DNA of 64,000 nt from Pseudeuparius sepicola (GCA_963920635.1 OY987307.1:18553735-18617734); one strand, 5' to 3'. Numbered from the stretch's first letter, positions 10,047 to 20,507 are shown. The notes: a model not told the origin generated them from the sequence alone. A program made the numbers and translations.

Positions 10047-11980
10047 CAGTGTGACCCATTTGTTTTGGGGTCAGTCTGTAAAAAGTGTATCAATCGTGCG
10101 ATTTGGCTGATTTTTTTTTAAATTGTAGAGCTCGATGAACTGCACATTTTGAACAAAAATTGCCTGGTTCGCATAAAATCCAAAGCCTACTATGACCGTT
10201 TTTATGAGCAAAATTTTAAGAAACCATATTAGCGTTTTTTTTTGAAAAAATCTGTGTGCGCCAATGGATTGAGCACCCCTCGAAATGGGTATGTACAAAA
10301 TTTCATCAAAATATTTCAAGTAATAACGATTTTGTAGAAAAATTAAAAATGCAGCCAAGGTACGTCTTTATTTTCAAAAATTCAAAGTTGGCCATGGAAA
10401 ATAATTGAATTGTTTACTTTTATTAAGTGTCAAACTGTCTAAATTGAGTTCAGAAATTGTTTGTGCTCAATACAATTAATTATCATAATTATGGAATATT
10501 TAAGCATAAGAGACAAAATAGAAATTGTTCGACTCGTGGGCGACAACGAGCGCTCGGCAGCAGAAGCTGCGGCCGAATTTAACAATAGACACCCAGGTAG
10601 ATCAGTGAGTCGAAGTACTGTACAACGTATAAACAATATTTTTGATGAAACTGGATCGATTTCTAAAAATTTATTAAAAACTAGGCAAAATGAACGCCGT
10701 GGACTTGTTGAAAATAACAATCAAATTCTGCAATACTTTAGTGACAATCCTCGAAATAGTGTTCGAATGGCTAGTTTAGACCTTCATATACCCAGAGAGA
10801 GTATAAGGAGATGTTTGAGACAAAACAAAATAAAACCGTTTAAGCCAAAATTTTTGCACACCCTGGAACCAGGAGATGAGGAGAGAAGATTAGAATTTTG
10901 CTATTGGCTGCAAGGTGAATATCTCCATAATGGCAACTTTTTAAATGAAATTTTATTCACCGACGAAGCCACGTTTACTACAAATGGTGTAGTATCAAGT
11001 CAAAACTGCCGTCACTGGTCAGCTGAAAATCCAGAGTTTATAATAAATGCAAGGAGACAATATTCACAAAAAATTAACGTTTGGTGTGGAATACTACGCG
11101 ACAGAATAATTGGCCCATTTTTCTTTGAAGGGAATTTGAATGCGGCTGGCTTCTTGAATTTTCTAGAAATTGAATTTAGAAATGCTTTAGATGAGTTACC
11201 ATTAAGATACCGTTTAAATTTAAAGTTACAGTTAGATGGCAGTCCTATTCATAATGCTCGTTTAATCAGAAACTGGCTAGATAATAATTTTGAAAACTGT
11301 TGGATAGGGCGAAATAGTCCTTTCTGTGAGTGGCCACCGAGATCTCCGGACTTAACTCCTTTAGATTTTTTTCTTTGGGGTACACTTAAGCAAAATGTTT
11401 ATAAGTCAAGACCCCATAATTTACAAGAACTGCAAGCTAGGATAAACCGTAGTTGTTAGGAAATTACTCCACAGCAAATACGAAATGTAATTTTGAATGT
11501 ACGCAAGAGGAACGACAAATGCATTGTAGAAAATGGAGGCTTGGTAGAAGTTACAAAAATTTTTTTAATTGTTTTTATGTTTTGTGTTTATAAGCATAAG
11601 GTTGTATTATTACAATTCAATTATTTTCCATGGCCAACTTTGAATTTTTGAAAATAAAGACGTACCTTGGCTGCATTTTTAATTTTTCTACAAAATCGTT
11701 ATTACTTGAAATATTTTGATGAAATTTTGTACATACCCATTTCGAGGGGTGCTCAATCCATTGGCGCACACAGATTTTTTCAAAAAAAAAACGCTAATAT
11801 GGTTTGTTAAAATTTTGCTCATAAAAACGGTCATAGTAGGCTTTGGATTTTATGCGAACCAGGCAATTTTTGTTCAAAATGTGCAGTTCATCGAGCTCTA
11901 CAATTTAAAAAAAAAATCAGCCAAATCGCACGATTGATACACTTTTTGCAGACTGACCCCAAAACAAATGGGTCACACTG
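10047..11980 (+). mobile_element. Tc1/mariner element (DUF4817 type) with ~365-bp inverted repeats
   Basis: Termini CAGTGTGACCCATTTGTTTT at 10047 and the reverse complement ending at 11980, each next to TA. The inverted repeats run from the ends to about 10411 and back from about 11616 with very few mismatches. They enclose one transposase frame. The length (1934 bp) and structure look complete. The insertion interrupts the left Harbinger arm. Confidence 0.9.
10491..11459 (+). CDS. Tc1/mariner-superfamily transposase, DUF4817 N-terminus, nearly intact
   Basis: Cut-and-paste transposase for the enclosing element. I choose the ATG at 10491 (MEYLSIRDK) rather than the upstream one at 10461, because the DUF4817-type helix-turn-helix starts right there. 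Counting from it, residues 1-60 hold the N-terminal DNA-binding part (SAAEAAAEFNNRHPG, then STVQRI and ETGS), and residues 61-125 a second HTH. The catalytic part has FTDEA (D158), QLDGSPIHN (D249) and WPPRSPDLTPLDFF (D292). That leaves 42 residues between the second and third Asp. The frame ends at a TAG after INRSC, but the same frame continues as EITPQQIRNVI through VENGGLVEVTKI (to about 11565). The stop is therefore probably a nonsense mutation removing the C-terminal helix. No introns are needed. Confidence 0.85.
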   Translation: MEYLSIRDKIEIVRLVGDNERSAAEAAAEFNNRHPGRSVSRSTVQRINNIFDETGSISKNLLKTRQNERRGLVENNNQILQYFSDNPRNSVRMASLDLHIPRESIRRCLRQNKIKPFKPKFLHTLEPGDEERRLEFCYWLQGEYLHNGNFLNEILFTDEATFTTNGVVSSQNCRHWSAENPEFIINARRQYSQKINVWCGILRDRIIGPFFFEGNLNAAGFLNFLEIEFRNALDELPLRYRLNLKLQLDGSPIHNARLIRNWLDNNFENCWIGRNSPFCEWPPRSPDLTPLDFFLWGTLKQNVYKSRPHNLQELQARINRSC

Positions 11981-12013
11981 TAGAATAAGATGTTATATAA
12001 AATGTAGAGTGTA

Positions 12014-12339
12014 TATTTCTTCATTTGAAGCAAGTAGCAGGTTGCCTCAGGTAATATGGGAACAATCATTGTTATTTATTTATTATTATAGAAGAAAATA
12101 GGAAAGAAGGCCCATACAACCTGTCCTACGAACATATTTACTACTTTTTCGCAAAAGTCTTTTGATAAATACGAAAAGCGCCATTCTAAAAATCGAAGGA
12201 GGTGGTAAATTTTTTAATTGGGTCTTGTACTTTCCTCCAGTACCAAAAGAAACCTCGATAATCCGATATTCTTTCTTTAAATAACAATGATCGTGCCCAT
12301 ATTAATTGACGCAACCTACTCGCTTCAAGTAAAGAAATA
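12014..12339. repeat. Palindromic MITE in the left Harbinger arm
   Basis: Left end ATTTCTTCATTTGAAGCAAG, then GTAGCAGGTTGCCTCAGGTA and GGGAACAATCATTGTTATTT. The right end carries the inverted form (AAATAACAATGATCG...CTACTCGCTTCAAG). TA lies on both sides. Removing it rejoins the Harbinger arm sequence. No coding capacity. Confidence 0.75.
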
Positions 12340-12605
12340 TACTGGGTGTTATGAATAAAAATGAGTATCTACTTTATGCTTCAAAAATGCGAGTAGATAC
12401 TCCAGTTCGTAATATTAAAAAATTCAGAAGTATATACTCCTTGAGTATCTACTCTTATTACAAAGGCAGCTGAGTATAAACTCATATGAATAAAGCATAT
12501 TACAAACTACATTATCTGAGTATATACTCCAAAAATTGGGAGTCTGCTATAGACTAGACTCAAGTCAGTGTTAGTAGGTTCTCTACAAAGTATACACGTT
12601 AAAAT

Positions 12606-13272
12606 ATGGCAGGCAGAATTCATGGCAATTAATGTGCGAGAACGAAAGCATTATAAGCAGAGGACAACTACAAATGTCGAATATTTCAAAAAGCTCTATA
12701 GGTTTTCCGAAGAAAATCTTTACTTCGTCACAAACACTTTTTGGGTGATGAGACGGGAGAAAGAAGAGGTGGTGCTTTATCAAATATGGACAAAATGAAA
12801 ATTTGTTTGCAGTATATTGCTGATCCAGGATTTCAAACCGGCGTAGGTAAGGATAAAATGTTCGCCTACATTGTAATTACTTCTTGTAAGGTCTTACTAA
12901 TCGTTAGTTTTTCGTTTTTTGATGTTACATCGACACTAAAAAGACAAGAAGGGCTAAGAATCTTTGTTACTTTTGGTGACGATGGTACCTAGCAATTTAA
13001 CTCTAACCCCATTAAATTTTGTAAGTGAGGATATTGGAGTGCATCAGACAACATTTTAAAAAGTGGTGAACGAAATGATGGATCGACTAATTGCTAGGGG
13101 CGATGAGTGGATCAAGTTTCCAGAAAGCCCTAAAGAAATTCAAGGAGCCAAGCAAGAATGGCAAAATCGGTACCTATACTTTTCCTAGTGCAGTAGCAGT
13201 AATCGACTGCACACACTTAAGAATTACGAAACCATTGCAGCATGGCGACGAATATATCAATAGAAAAGGATA
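12606..13272 (+). pseudogene. Harbinger transposase, 5' portion, broken
   Basis: With frame changes this reads as a PIF/Harbinger nuclease: MAGRIHGN..., then YRFSEENLYFVTN, RRGGALSNMDKMKI, YIADPGFQTGVG, then SEDIGVHQTT, VNEMMDRLIARGDEWIKFPE, YTFPSAVAVIDCTHLRI and GDEYINRKGY. The last block carries the first catalytic Asp (VIDCTH). GTAGGTAAGG after GFQTGVG (12847) and the junction before SEDIG look like an intron. In-frame stops and shifts (for example a stop after HQTTF) show that it is dead. The frame is cut after RKGY by the pogo insertion at 13273 and resumes, further damaged, at 15954 and 17247. Confidence 0.8.
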
Positions 13273-13475
13273 CCGTCATTCGGGGTTACTTGGAACAGGG
13301 GGGTAATTTGGAACAATTTGTAGTCGCTAAGCGAGATATGTGGCGCCATCTAGTGGTTGGTAGTGGAAGTTTGCCAAACTAGGGATCGTGTTCCTAGATG
13401 TCCTGTGTATCATCTTAGGTGGTAAATTGTCGCCTGGTAACGCTCGTGAGTGCGTAAGAAGAATCCAAAAAAAAG

Positions 13476-13663
13476 GTAAGAAATACAGTTTTTTTAACTC
13501 TGCCTACTTTTAGTTGGTGTGGTATTCAGATATAAAAAAAATGCGCTTGTTATATTTTTTATAGTGACAATATGCATTTAAGAAACCATATCTAACCTCA
13601 AAATAAATTTTGCAGTTGGCAGCTAATATGCAGGGCCGCATTTATTTATTTCTGTATTTTCAG
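13476..13663 (+). other. Candidate 5' UTR intron of the pogo transposase
   Basis: AAAAG|GTAAGAAAT at 13475/13476 is a strong donor. TTTCTGTATTTTCAG ending at 13663 is a strong pyrimidine-rich acceptor 24 bp before the ATG. Splicing would join the upstream leader directly to GGGTAACTTGGAAC and the start codon. This is predicted from consensus only. Confidence 0.45.
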
Positions 13664-13687
13664 GGGTAACTTGGAACATCATCAAAT

Positions 13688-15451
13688 ATGCCCAGAACTC
13701 GGGAAAGACAGCCGGGGAGGCGCACATATGCAAATTATACAAAAGATTCTCTACAAGAAGCTTTGAACAAAATTAAGTCGGGCAGGTTAACATACCGGCA
13801 AGCATCAGACAGATATGGTATACCACTCGGAACTTTAAGTCGCAAAATAAACAACCAACACATGAAGAAACCAGGTCACCCAACCCTTCTTTCCGAAGCT
13901 GAAGAAAATGATATTATAGCTGCCATTCTTGCTGCCTCTGATTGGGGTTACCCCTTTGAACCTGAAGATATTAAATTAATCGTAAAATCATATTTGAACC
14001 GAAGTGGGAAACAGATTCTTCAATTTAATAACAATAAGCCAGGCGATGACTGGATGGTCTTGTTTATGAAAAGGCATAAAAATAAAATTAAAAGAAGGCT
14101 GTGTGACAATATAAAAAGGTCAAGGGCTGCGGTATCTCGAGAGACAATAGAATTATTTTTTTATAACATCCAAACTGAGCTTAATGAAGTTCCACCAAGT
14201 AATTTGATAAATTATGACGAGACTTGCTTCGTAGATGATCCAGGAAAAACAAGAGTATTAATACGAAGGTCATCAAAGCACCCTGATAGAATTATAGACT
14301 CTTCAAAAACGGCAACATCGGTAATGTTTGCAGTAGCCGCAGACGGAACCATGCTTCCCCCGTATGTGGTTTATAAGTCTGAAAATATTTGGTCGACATG
14401 GATGCAAGGTGGTCCCGATGGTTGCTTTTATAACCGCACCTTATCTGGTTGGTTCGACCAAGCTGTGTTCGAGGATTGGTTTCTGAAGGTGATTGTTCCC
14501 TATTATAGAAGACGCGATGGCAATAAAGCTATAATTGGGGACAATTTGGCAAGCCACCTTTCAGTAAAAGTTATACAGACATGCCAAAAAATGGGAATCA
14601 AATACATGTTCCTTCCTCCCAACAGTACACATATGTTGCAACCATTGGACGTAAGTTGCTTTCGTCCTATGAAAGGAGCATGGCGGAAAGTTCTGAAAGC
14701 TTGGAGGAAAAGAAACAAGGGACCTCTTCGTAAAGATATTTTCCCTAAGCTTTTAAAGGGGACTTTAGAGAAAATATCGAGTACAAATCCCAATAACATC
14801 ATGTCCGGATTTTCAGCATGTGGTTTGCATCCAATTAATCGAAACAAAATTTTGAGTAAATTCCCACCAGAAGAGCAACTTAATGCTACAACAGAAATTG
14901 CGAACACAGTAGCAGCCTATCTTAAAGAAGCTAGATTTGGTAATCCAGAAAAAACAAAATGTGGACGAAAAAAGAAACTTAACATTCCACCAGGACAGGG
15001 TGTTACAGTGGAAGCGATTGCTTCCGGAAGTCGTTCCCCGATAGTTTCCCAGAATGAAGACGAAGACAATTGTGAAGATAATACTGAACAAGAACAAATA
15101 GAAGAAGAAATTAGTAGAAGTTCAAGAGAGCAATCCTATTTACAAGAAGAGACTGAAAATGTATTAGAGACTGATGTAGATCCCAAGAATTTTAATATAT
15201 GTGATATAAATGAAAACGATTTTCTCCTAGTAAAATTTTTAACTGTTAAAAATAAGGAACAATATTTTATAGGTAAAGTTAGGAGGATCGAAAATGAAAA
15301 TATTATTTGTAGCTTTTTGCGAAAATCTGCCAAAACTGAGAACACATATATTTTTCCTAATGTTGAAGATATTTCCGAAATAAATGTTGAACAAATTGTT
15401 AGGAAAATGCTTATAAAGACGTCAAGAAGACAAAGATATATTTTTTATTAA
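13688..15451 (+). CDS. pogo-type transposase, 587 aa, uninterrupted
   Basis: DDE transposase of the pogo/Tigger branch of Tc1/mariner, expected to cut the element's own 24-bp ends. Residues 13-60 form a Psq-type helix-turn-helix (TKDSLQEALNKIKSG, RQASDRYGIPLGTLSRKI). Residues 65-145 form the CENP-B-type HTH (EENDIIAAILAASDWGYP, WMVLFMKRH). Residues 165-400 are the DDE_1 nuclease, with D177 in NYDET, D285 in GDNLASH and D321 in MLQPLDV, giving 35 residues between the last two. A basic patch (GRKKK) near residue 435 may be a nuclear signal. An acidic linker follows (about 460-505). The last ~70 residues (NENDFLLVKFLTVKNKEQYF...) look like a small beta-barrel or Tudor-like fold. No stop or frameshift is visible, so this is the best candidate for a functional protein in the window. 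A poly(A) signal (AATAAA) occurs at about 15585. Confidence 0.93.
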   Translation: MPRTRERQPGRRTYANYTKDSLQEALNKIKSGRLTYRQASDRYGIPLGTLSRKINNQHMKKPGHPTLLSEAEENDIIAAILAASDWGYPFEPEDIKLIVKSYLNRSGKQILQFNNNKPGDDWMVLFMKRHKNKIKRRLCDNIKRSRAAVSRETIELFFYNIQTELNEVPPSNLINYDETCFVDDPGKTRVLIRRSSKHPDRIIDSSKTATSVMFAVAADGTMLPPYVVYKSENIWSTWMQGGPDGCFYNRTLSGWFDQAVFEDWFLKVIVPYYRRRDGNKAIIGDNLASHLSVKVIQTCQKMGIKYMFLPPNSTHMLQPLDVSCFRPMKGAWRKVLKAWRKRNKGPLRKDIFPKLLKGTLEKISSTNPNNIMSGFSACGLHPINRNKILSKFPPEEQLNATTEIANTVAAYLKEARFGNPEKTKCGRKKKLNIPPGQGVTVEAIASGSRSPIVSQNEDEDNCEDNTEQEQIEEEISRSSREQSYLQEETENVLETDVDPKNFNICDINENDFLLVKFLTVKNKEQYFIGKVRRIENENIICSFLRKSAKTENTYIFPNVEDISEINVEQIVRKMLIKTSRRQRYIFY

Positions 15452-15740
15452 CTTTTAATTTGTCGCTGACAAAGTAGATTTTCATTTTAGTTCTTACAGA
15501 ATCTGTGGAATTGTTTTGTTTTTGTTTTTGAATTGAAAATGTTTATTTTTTATATTTTAAAAACCTTGTTTATTTGTTTAAATGAATAAATATATTTTTA
15601 AGTAGCTAATTTACTCCTTTAGAACCCCCTATAATCAAGAAAATCAACCTAGCGCATTCAGTTTTTTTTTAAATGTTCATATTGTTCCATGATCCACATA
15701 TACTGGTACAACAATGAACTTACATGGGTTTTAGTAGGTT

Positions 15741-15776
15741 GTTCCAAGTTACCCCAAACATGGGGTAACTTGGAAC
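15741..15776. promoter_or_regulatory. Perfect subterminal hairpin of pogo end motif
   Basis: GTTCCAAGTTACCCC at 15741-15755 is followed by AAACAT and then its exact reverse complement at 15762-15776. Each arm repeats the 15-bp word found in the pogo inverted repeats, so it is a plausible pair of transposase-binding sites near the right end. The binding is inferred. Confidence 0.6.
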
Positions 15777-15973
15777 AGCCATATTTTTTTTTTAACTAGA
15801 AATATGTTTTTAAGAAAAAACTACTTAGGCATAATCAATTCTCCTCGTTATTTCGCTTGATACAGTATTTTTTTCAATATTTTATCTTAATCAGTTAGGA
15901 AGTTACAATCAAAAGAAGTTGAAAATCGTTCCAAGTAACCCCGAATGACGGTATGCTAGTATTAACGTGCAAG

Positions 15974-17238
15974 CAGAGCTGGGTCAATTACAATTAAAAA
16001 CTGACCAATTACAATTCCAATTACTTTTATAGGAATGTAATTAGATCCAATTACAATTCCTTTGATATTTTGAAATGTAATTGAATTACAATTACAATTA
16101 CTTGTATTTGGAATTGGAATTGACGTAAACAATTACTTTTTCAATTACTTCTTGTTCGCGTTATTTTCTATTAAAGTGTAGACACCAAAATAAGGTAGGT
16201 ACTTACCTAGTTACTTAAATAACCATAACTGATAACTATATTAAGCATTATTTGTTCTGCGATGCAAAAAAATTCTGGTCTTTGAGTCCTTGTAAATGGC
16301 AAATATTCAAATTGAAATAAATAAAAGTTACAGTATTTTAATGAACAAAACTAATTATATTCAGTAGGTAACAGTATAATATAGTAATACCTATGTCTAA
16401 AAACACAATGGCCTCACAGAATGCGTTTCAGATTCAAGCTCAACGACTTGTAAAAGTAAAATTTTACAACCCAACAAACTGACAATTTTTGTATTGAACT
16501 AAATTTGTGTTATAAAATGTGGTATACAATATTTATAAAGTTACAAAATGTAAAATGTATTTCTATCAAAACTGGTTTAATTTTGAATTACTAATCCAAT
16601 AAATAGTGATAATTCCGTATACCACCTAATGAAAAAAAAAAAAAACAACAGAATTTAAATGTCTATTGTGACGTGACAATAGGCATTACAAATTGACTAT
16701 TAATATAGAGATAGAGAATACAGAACAATCGTTATGACTTGACAGTGACGCGTAAATAGTAAATGGGAGTGGCATAAGAAAGAAAACATTATTGCAGACT
16801 TTGTCAGTGATGACGCATTTATTTTGCATTGCATTTTGTTGGCCAGGTTGGCCCAAACAACGTTGCAATATTTCCAAAATCAATCCAGGTTTCCGGTTTC
16901 CCCGATTAATCTGCTCGGGCCGTCGCCGGCCGGCACCGCAAGAGGAGATTGTGTAAGTAATTGTAATTGAAAAAGTAATTGTAATTGGACAAATAATTGT
17001 AGTTGGAAAAGTAATTGTAATTGAAACAGTAATTGCATTAAAGGAATTTTAAAAAGGAATTGCAATTCTCAGAAGTAATTGATTTTAAATTACAAGTACA
17101 ATTCCTTTTCAAAAGGTACTTGATATTAAATTACAATTACTGTCTCTATTTCAAAAGTAATTCCAACTAAGTACAATTCCATGAAAAGGAATTAATTGAC
17201 AGTTCAATTACTTTCGCCTAATTACTTGCCCAGCTCTG
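15974..17238. mobile_element. hAT MITE rich in AATTAC words, 8-bp target duplication
   Basis: The ends CAGAGCTGGG and CCCAGCTCTG are exact inverses. The 8-bp CGTGCAAG is duplicated on both sides (15966-15973 and 17239-17246), as hAT elements produce. The outer 150-250 bp on each side are built of short AATTACAATTCC-like words. The interior (about 16200-16900) has no transposase frame. The apparent leucine/glutamine-rich minus-strand frame at 16880-17065 is only the translated repeat. Confidence 0.9.
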
Positions 17239-17246
17239 CGTGCAAG

Positions 17247-17417
17247 CCACATGCGATGCAAACGAGTATTTCACGAGCATTGAGCATTGTCAAAAACAGA
17301 TTTTCGATCACTGTGTTACTAGGAGATGAAGGGTATGGCATAGCCCCATGGTTGATGGTACCATTTCGAAACCCTACAACCGATGTGGAAGAAACATTTA
17401 ATAGATTGATTACTTAA
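17247..17417 (+). pseudogene. Harbinger transposase, 3' remnant
   Basis: Immediately after the hAT target duplication the Harbinger frame resumes (CDANEYFTSIEHCQKQIFDH and, shifted, LLGDEGYGIAPWLMVPFRNP and VEETFNRLIT). GDEGYG carries the second catalytic Asp expected about 60 residues after the first motif. The rest of the nuclease, including the final acidic residue, is deleted before the right arm. Together with 12606-13272 it shows that the host Harbinger copy was already dead or died after the nested insertions. Confidence 0.75.
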
Positions 17418-17898
17418 ATGTTTGTAATAAAATGGGGAAATTTCGGAGCATATCTGCAACTTTTTTGTTTTCACTTTCCACAGAACAGGATTCGCTATCG
17501 TCACTACTGCACCTACCGATAACTTTAAGTAAACTGATATGGATACATTTTTATGCGAAATTGCCTTTTTCCAAAACAGGTTGTGGCAAAAAATGCACTT
17601 GTGTTGTATTTTTTACAATTGGCATTTGCTTTGAGTATTTGGTTTTATTTTTATTTATGTGAGATATACGAAGTAGGTACTCGTATATAAGAGCATTAAG
17701 TAAACCAGAGTATCGTCTTCATACTCCAAATCACATTTTATTCATACAAAAGAAAGTATATACTCCTACTTTATGCTCATGCTCAAGAGTATATACTCAA
17801 AGTAGATACTCATTTTTATTCATAACACCCACTGTCTACATTTTACATAACATCTTATTCTACAATCTTATGAGAGTTGAAATCATGCGGCCGGCTCT

Positions 17899-18195
17899 CA
17901 TACTATACAGTTGTTGTCGAATGTAAAAGAACAATTATTAAACTTACAAAGTGATCAGTGCTCTTAGAGCTCAACGTAAGTTTCGTGGATTGTAAATGAA
18001 AGAAGCAGATGGCCTATAGCATAGAAGAATTTAGTCTTGAAAAAAATATGTCGAGGCCGAGACCCGATGAAAGTCATTCCAGAATAAATTAATCAAAAAC
18101 ATGACGACTTTTTTATTTGTAAAATATAAAGCAAAATTATTGACTACAGGAAGGACCTCCTGATATGGAATTGCAAGCTGGCTGTCTGTTTTATA
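17899..18195. other. No feature recognised
   Basis: Unique-looking AT-rich DNA between the Harbinger element and the next MITE. Confidence 0.3.
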
Positions 18196-18867
18196 CAGGG
18201 CGAGTTTTTTTTTTGATGATCAGTATGGGAATCTCGGAAACTAGCGGAGATAGAAGAAAGGTTAAATGGGGAAAGAACTGCAGTTTTGTAGGCCCAATTT
18301 AACGCGACTTGTGGATTTTTGAAAAAAGTCGTATTACTAGATATTTTGAAAAAACGAAATTTTGCCGATTTATTCTAATCCATCTATGCGGATATTATGT
18401 CCTACCTTCCCTGGCAGCTGCCATTTTCGAGATATGACACAAACTTATGTTTTTTCAGGCATTTTTAGAGCTTTCCAACGATATAAAACTTGATATGGTT
18501 ATTCAAAAAATAACGGAAATAACTATGATTTTCATTAAAAAAAACACAAGTTTGTGTTATATTTCGAAAATGGCAGCTGTCACGGAAAGTAGGACATGAC
18601 AGCCGCATTGGGGACACAATTCCCTCCAATTTTGGTATTTACACTTTTTATATAAAATCAGAAACAACGAAGCTAGAGCTAGATGGATTAGGATAAATCG
18701 CCAAAATTTCGTTTTTTCTAAATATCTAGTAAGCTATGACTTTTTCAAAAATTCACAAGGCGCGTTAAATTGGGCCCACAAAACTACAATTCTTTCCTCA
18801 TTTAACCTTCCTTCTATCTACACTAGTTTCCGAGATCCCTATACTGATCATCAAAAAACTCACCCTG
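18196..18867. repeat. Palindromic MITE
   Basis: Ends CAGGGCGAGTTTTTT and AAAAAACTCACCCTG with TA on both sides. The arms run about 200 bp inward (GATCAGTATGGGAATCTCGG...AACGCG and its inverse). The core 18400-18610 repeats ATGGCAGCTG and ATGACACAAACTT words in inverted order. Non-coding. Confidence 0.85.
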
Positions 18868-18887
18868 TATACCAACACTTAGGTATA

Positions 18888-20171
18888 CAGGGTGTAACGT
18901 GTAAGTTAAGTACGTTAAAATGTTTTAGAGTGGTGATCCTCAGCCAATTTTAAGAACAAAAGTTCATATAAACGTGTGTTCAAAAAAATCTTCGTTTTCG
19001 ATATACAGTGTCATCCAAAAAGTTCGCACCACATAGAAAGGAAATTTTTAATTAATGTTTTATTGTAAAATTGAATTCTGGGGTTACCTTTTGCTTGAAA
19101 AAAGATGAAAAATGACTCACTCAAACGTGGTCATGTGACTTTCGTTACCTGTCAAAAATTACATTTAAAAAAAAATGGGTCTGTTTGTTAAAAGATCGAA
19201 AAGTTTTACTTAAAAAAATGGTTCTTTTTAAATTCTACGTAAAACAGAATTTTAAAGCGTTAATATCATTTTCTTTTGAAAAATACCAATTCTTATCGGT
19301 AATTATTAGTAATAAAAAATTAATGAAATGATAAAGCTAGTGATATAAAATAGTTTTTACGAAGTTACAAGTTTTTAAAAGTATCATCAATATTAAATAT
19401 TGACAAAAAACTGAATCTTTTAATAGAGTGTTCAAATTTGGTACATTTACATATAATTGAAAAAGAAACAACTTTTTCAAGTAAAACTTTTGATATTTTA
19501 ACAACTAAACCCATTTTTGGCGATGTATTTTTCTAAATGTCATTTTTGACAGATAACGAAAGTCACATGACCACGTTTGAGTGGGTAATTTTCATATTTT
19601 TTCAAGCAAAAGGAAACCCCAAAATTAAATTTAAAAATAAGACATTAATTAAAAATTTCCCACCAATGTTGCGAACATTTTGGAGGACACTGTATAAAGT
19701 TTTCTAGAGCTTTTTTGACCTAATTTGGTACACATCATACTAGGCTAAAACCTTTTTTTTTCGAGTTCTAGGATGAACCAGTGGCGGAGGTATGGGTATG
19801 TCGTTCGACAAATTCAAGTTAATACGGCCCTGTACTTAAATTGAAGTGGGTTTGGATGGAGCATTTAATTCTGAACAAAAAGTGTCTCTTGACTTATTTT
19901 TGTTTCTATCGCCATTTCGTGGTATATATTAGATTTTTTAAAATCATTTCATCCTACTTGCAAAAATTACCAATAGGGAAAAGATGAAGATCTTCGTCTC
20001 AATTAAAGATTCAACTTTGTAGGTTTCAAGACAACATAACTAATTTTATCTAAAAACAAGAATAAAAAAGTTACGGGGAAATACGATTTTCTGTAGGAAA
20101 TTTTAACACGGCGTATATCGAAAACGAAGCATTTTTGGACACGTGTTTATATGAACTATTGTTCTTAGAAT
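18888..20171. repeat. Palindromic element, right end truncated, with nested MITE
   Basis: Left end CAGGGTGTAACGTGTAAG next to TA. Arm words AAAGTTCATATAAACGTGTG and TTCGTTTTCGATATA (18960-19004) return inverted at 20110-20165. The last ~50 bp of the right arm are missing. The left arm is interrupted at a TA by 19006-19692. No protein domain was seen in 19700-20100. Confidence 0.75.
19006..19692. repeat. Nested MITE, CAGTGTCATCCAAAAAG family
   Basis: Begins CAGTGTCATCCAAAAAGTTC and ends with the inverse (...TTTTGGAGGACACTG), TA on both sides. The arm includes GTGGTCATGTGACTTTCGTT. A larger relative lies at 25873-27298. Confidence 0.85.
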
Positions 20172-20184
20172 GTATTTATCTCGA

Positions 20185-20370
20185 ATACCTGTTTATCAAA
20201 ATAATAAGGTGGGTTAATGGACTCCTAAAAACAGGTAGTTCCCAGATTCTCCTGCAGAAGGGAGTTAGTGATTCGTGTTGTGCTTTTTGTGCTGTTGGCT
20301 GTATCAGTCAATAATGGATAGTAAGACAGCTGTTATAATGCCTAATGCTAATGATGCTTGATTCTACACT
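20185..20370. repeat. Dispersed repeat, second copy at 45438-45710
   Basis: The order CTCGAATACCTG, AATAATAAGGTGGGTTAATG, GTAGTTCCCAGATTC, TGCTTTTTGTG, CTGTATCAGTCAATAATGGA, AATGATGCTTGAT recurs in the same orientation at 45438-45710. The second copy carries an extra insert between the second and third blocks. The family is not recognised. Confidence 0.65.
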
Positions 20371-20507
20371 AATTCTGCAAAAGTAAAGTATTTTTTTAAG
20401 TCTTACTTTGCATTTTTTTAGTACCAATTCAATTTGAATTCGAATAATCTTATTATGGTTAGTTTTTGGAAACAGTGGTCATGCTTCAAATCACTAAGTC
20501 GTCTCAC

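Larger units (their letters stand above)
13273..15951 (+). mobile_element. Complete pogo-type element
   Basis: Inverted ends begin CCGTCATTCGGGGTTACTTG and match for 24 bp, with TA at 13271-13272 and 15952-15953. The 2679-bp element holds one open transposase frame. Variants of the 15-bp word GGGGTTACTTGGAAC are repeated inside both ends (13282, 13301, 13664, and 15741-15776 as a hairpin, then the terminus). It sits inside the Harbinger coding region, between RKGY and the next Harbinger codons. Confidence 0.93.
10009..17898. mobile_element. PIF/Harbinger element broken by four nested insertions
   Basis: The outer ends are inverted: AGAGCCGGCCGCATGATTTC at 10009 and its reverse complement ending at 17898. 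The arms continue inward as TAGAATAAGATGTTAT and then GGGTGTTATGAATAAAAATG / GAGTATCTACTTT on both sides (left pieces after 11981 and 12342, right piece 17745-17865). The coding part between the arms is Harbinger transposase. Insertions are 10047-11980 and about 12014-12339 in the left arm, and 13273-15951 and 15974-17238 in the coding region. A 3-bp target duplication, expected for Harbinger, could not be identified. Confidence 0.8.

Noticed and set aside
14503..15345. Minus-strand frames opposite the pogo transposase
   Set aside because: Shadows of the 587-codon plus-strand frame, which carries all DDE motifs.
16880..17065. Leu/Gln-rich minus-strand frame
   Set aside because: Translation of AATTAC repeats in the hAT MITE; no start context or domain.
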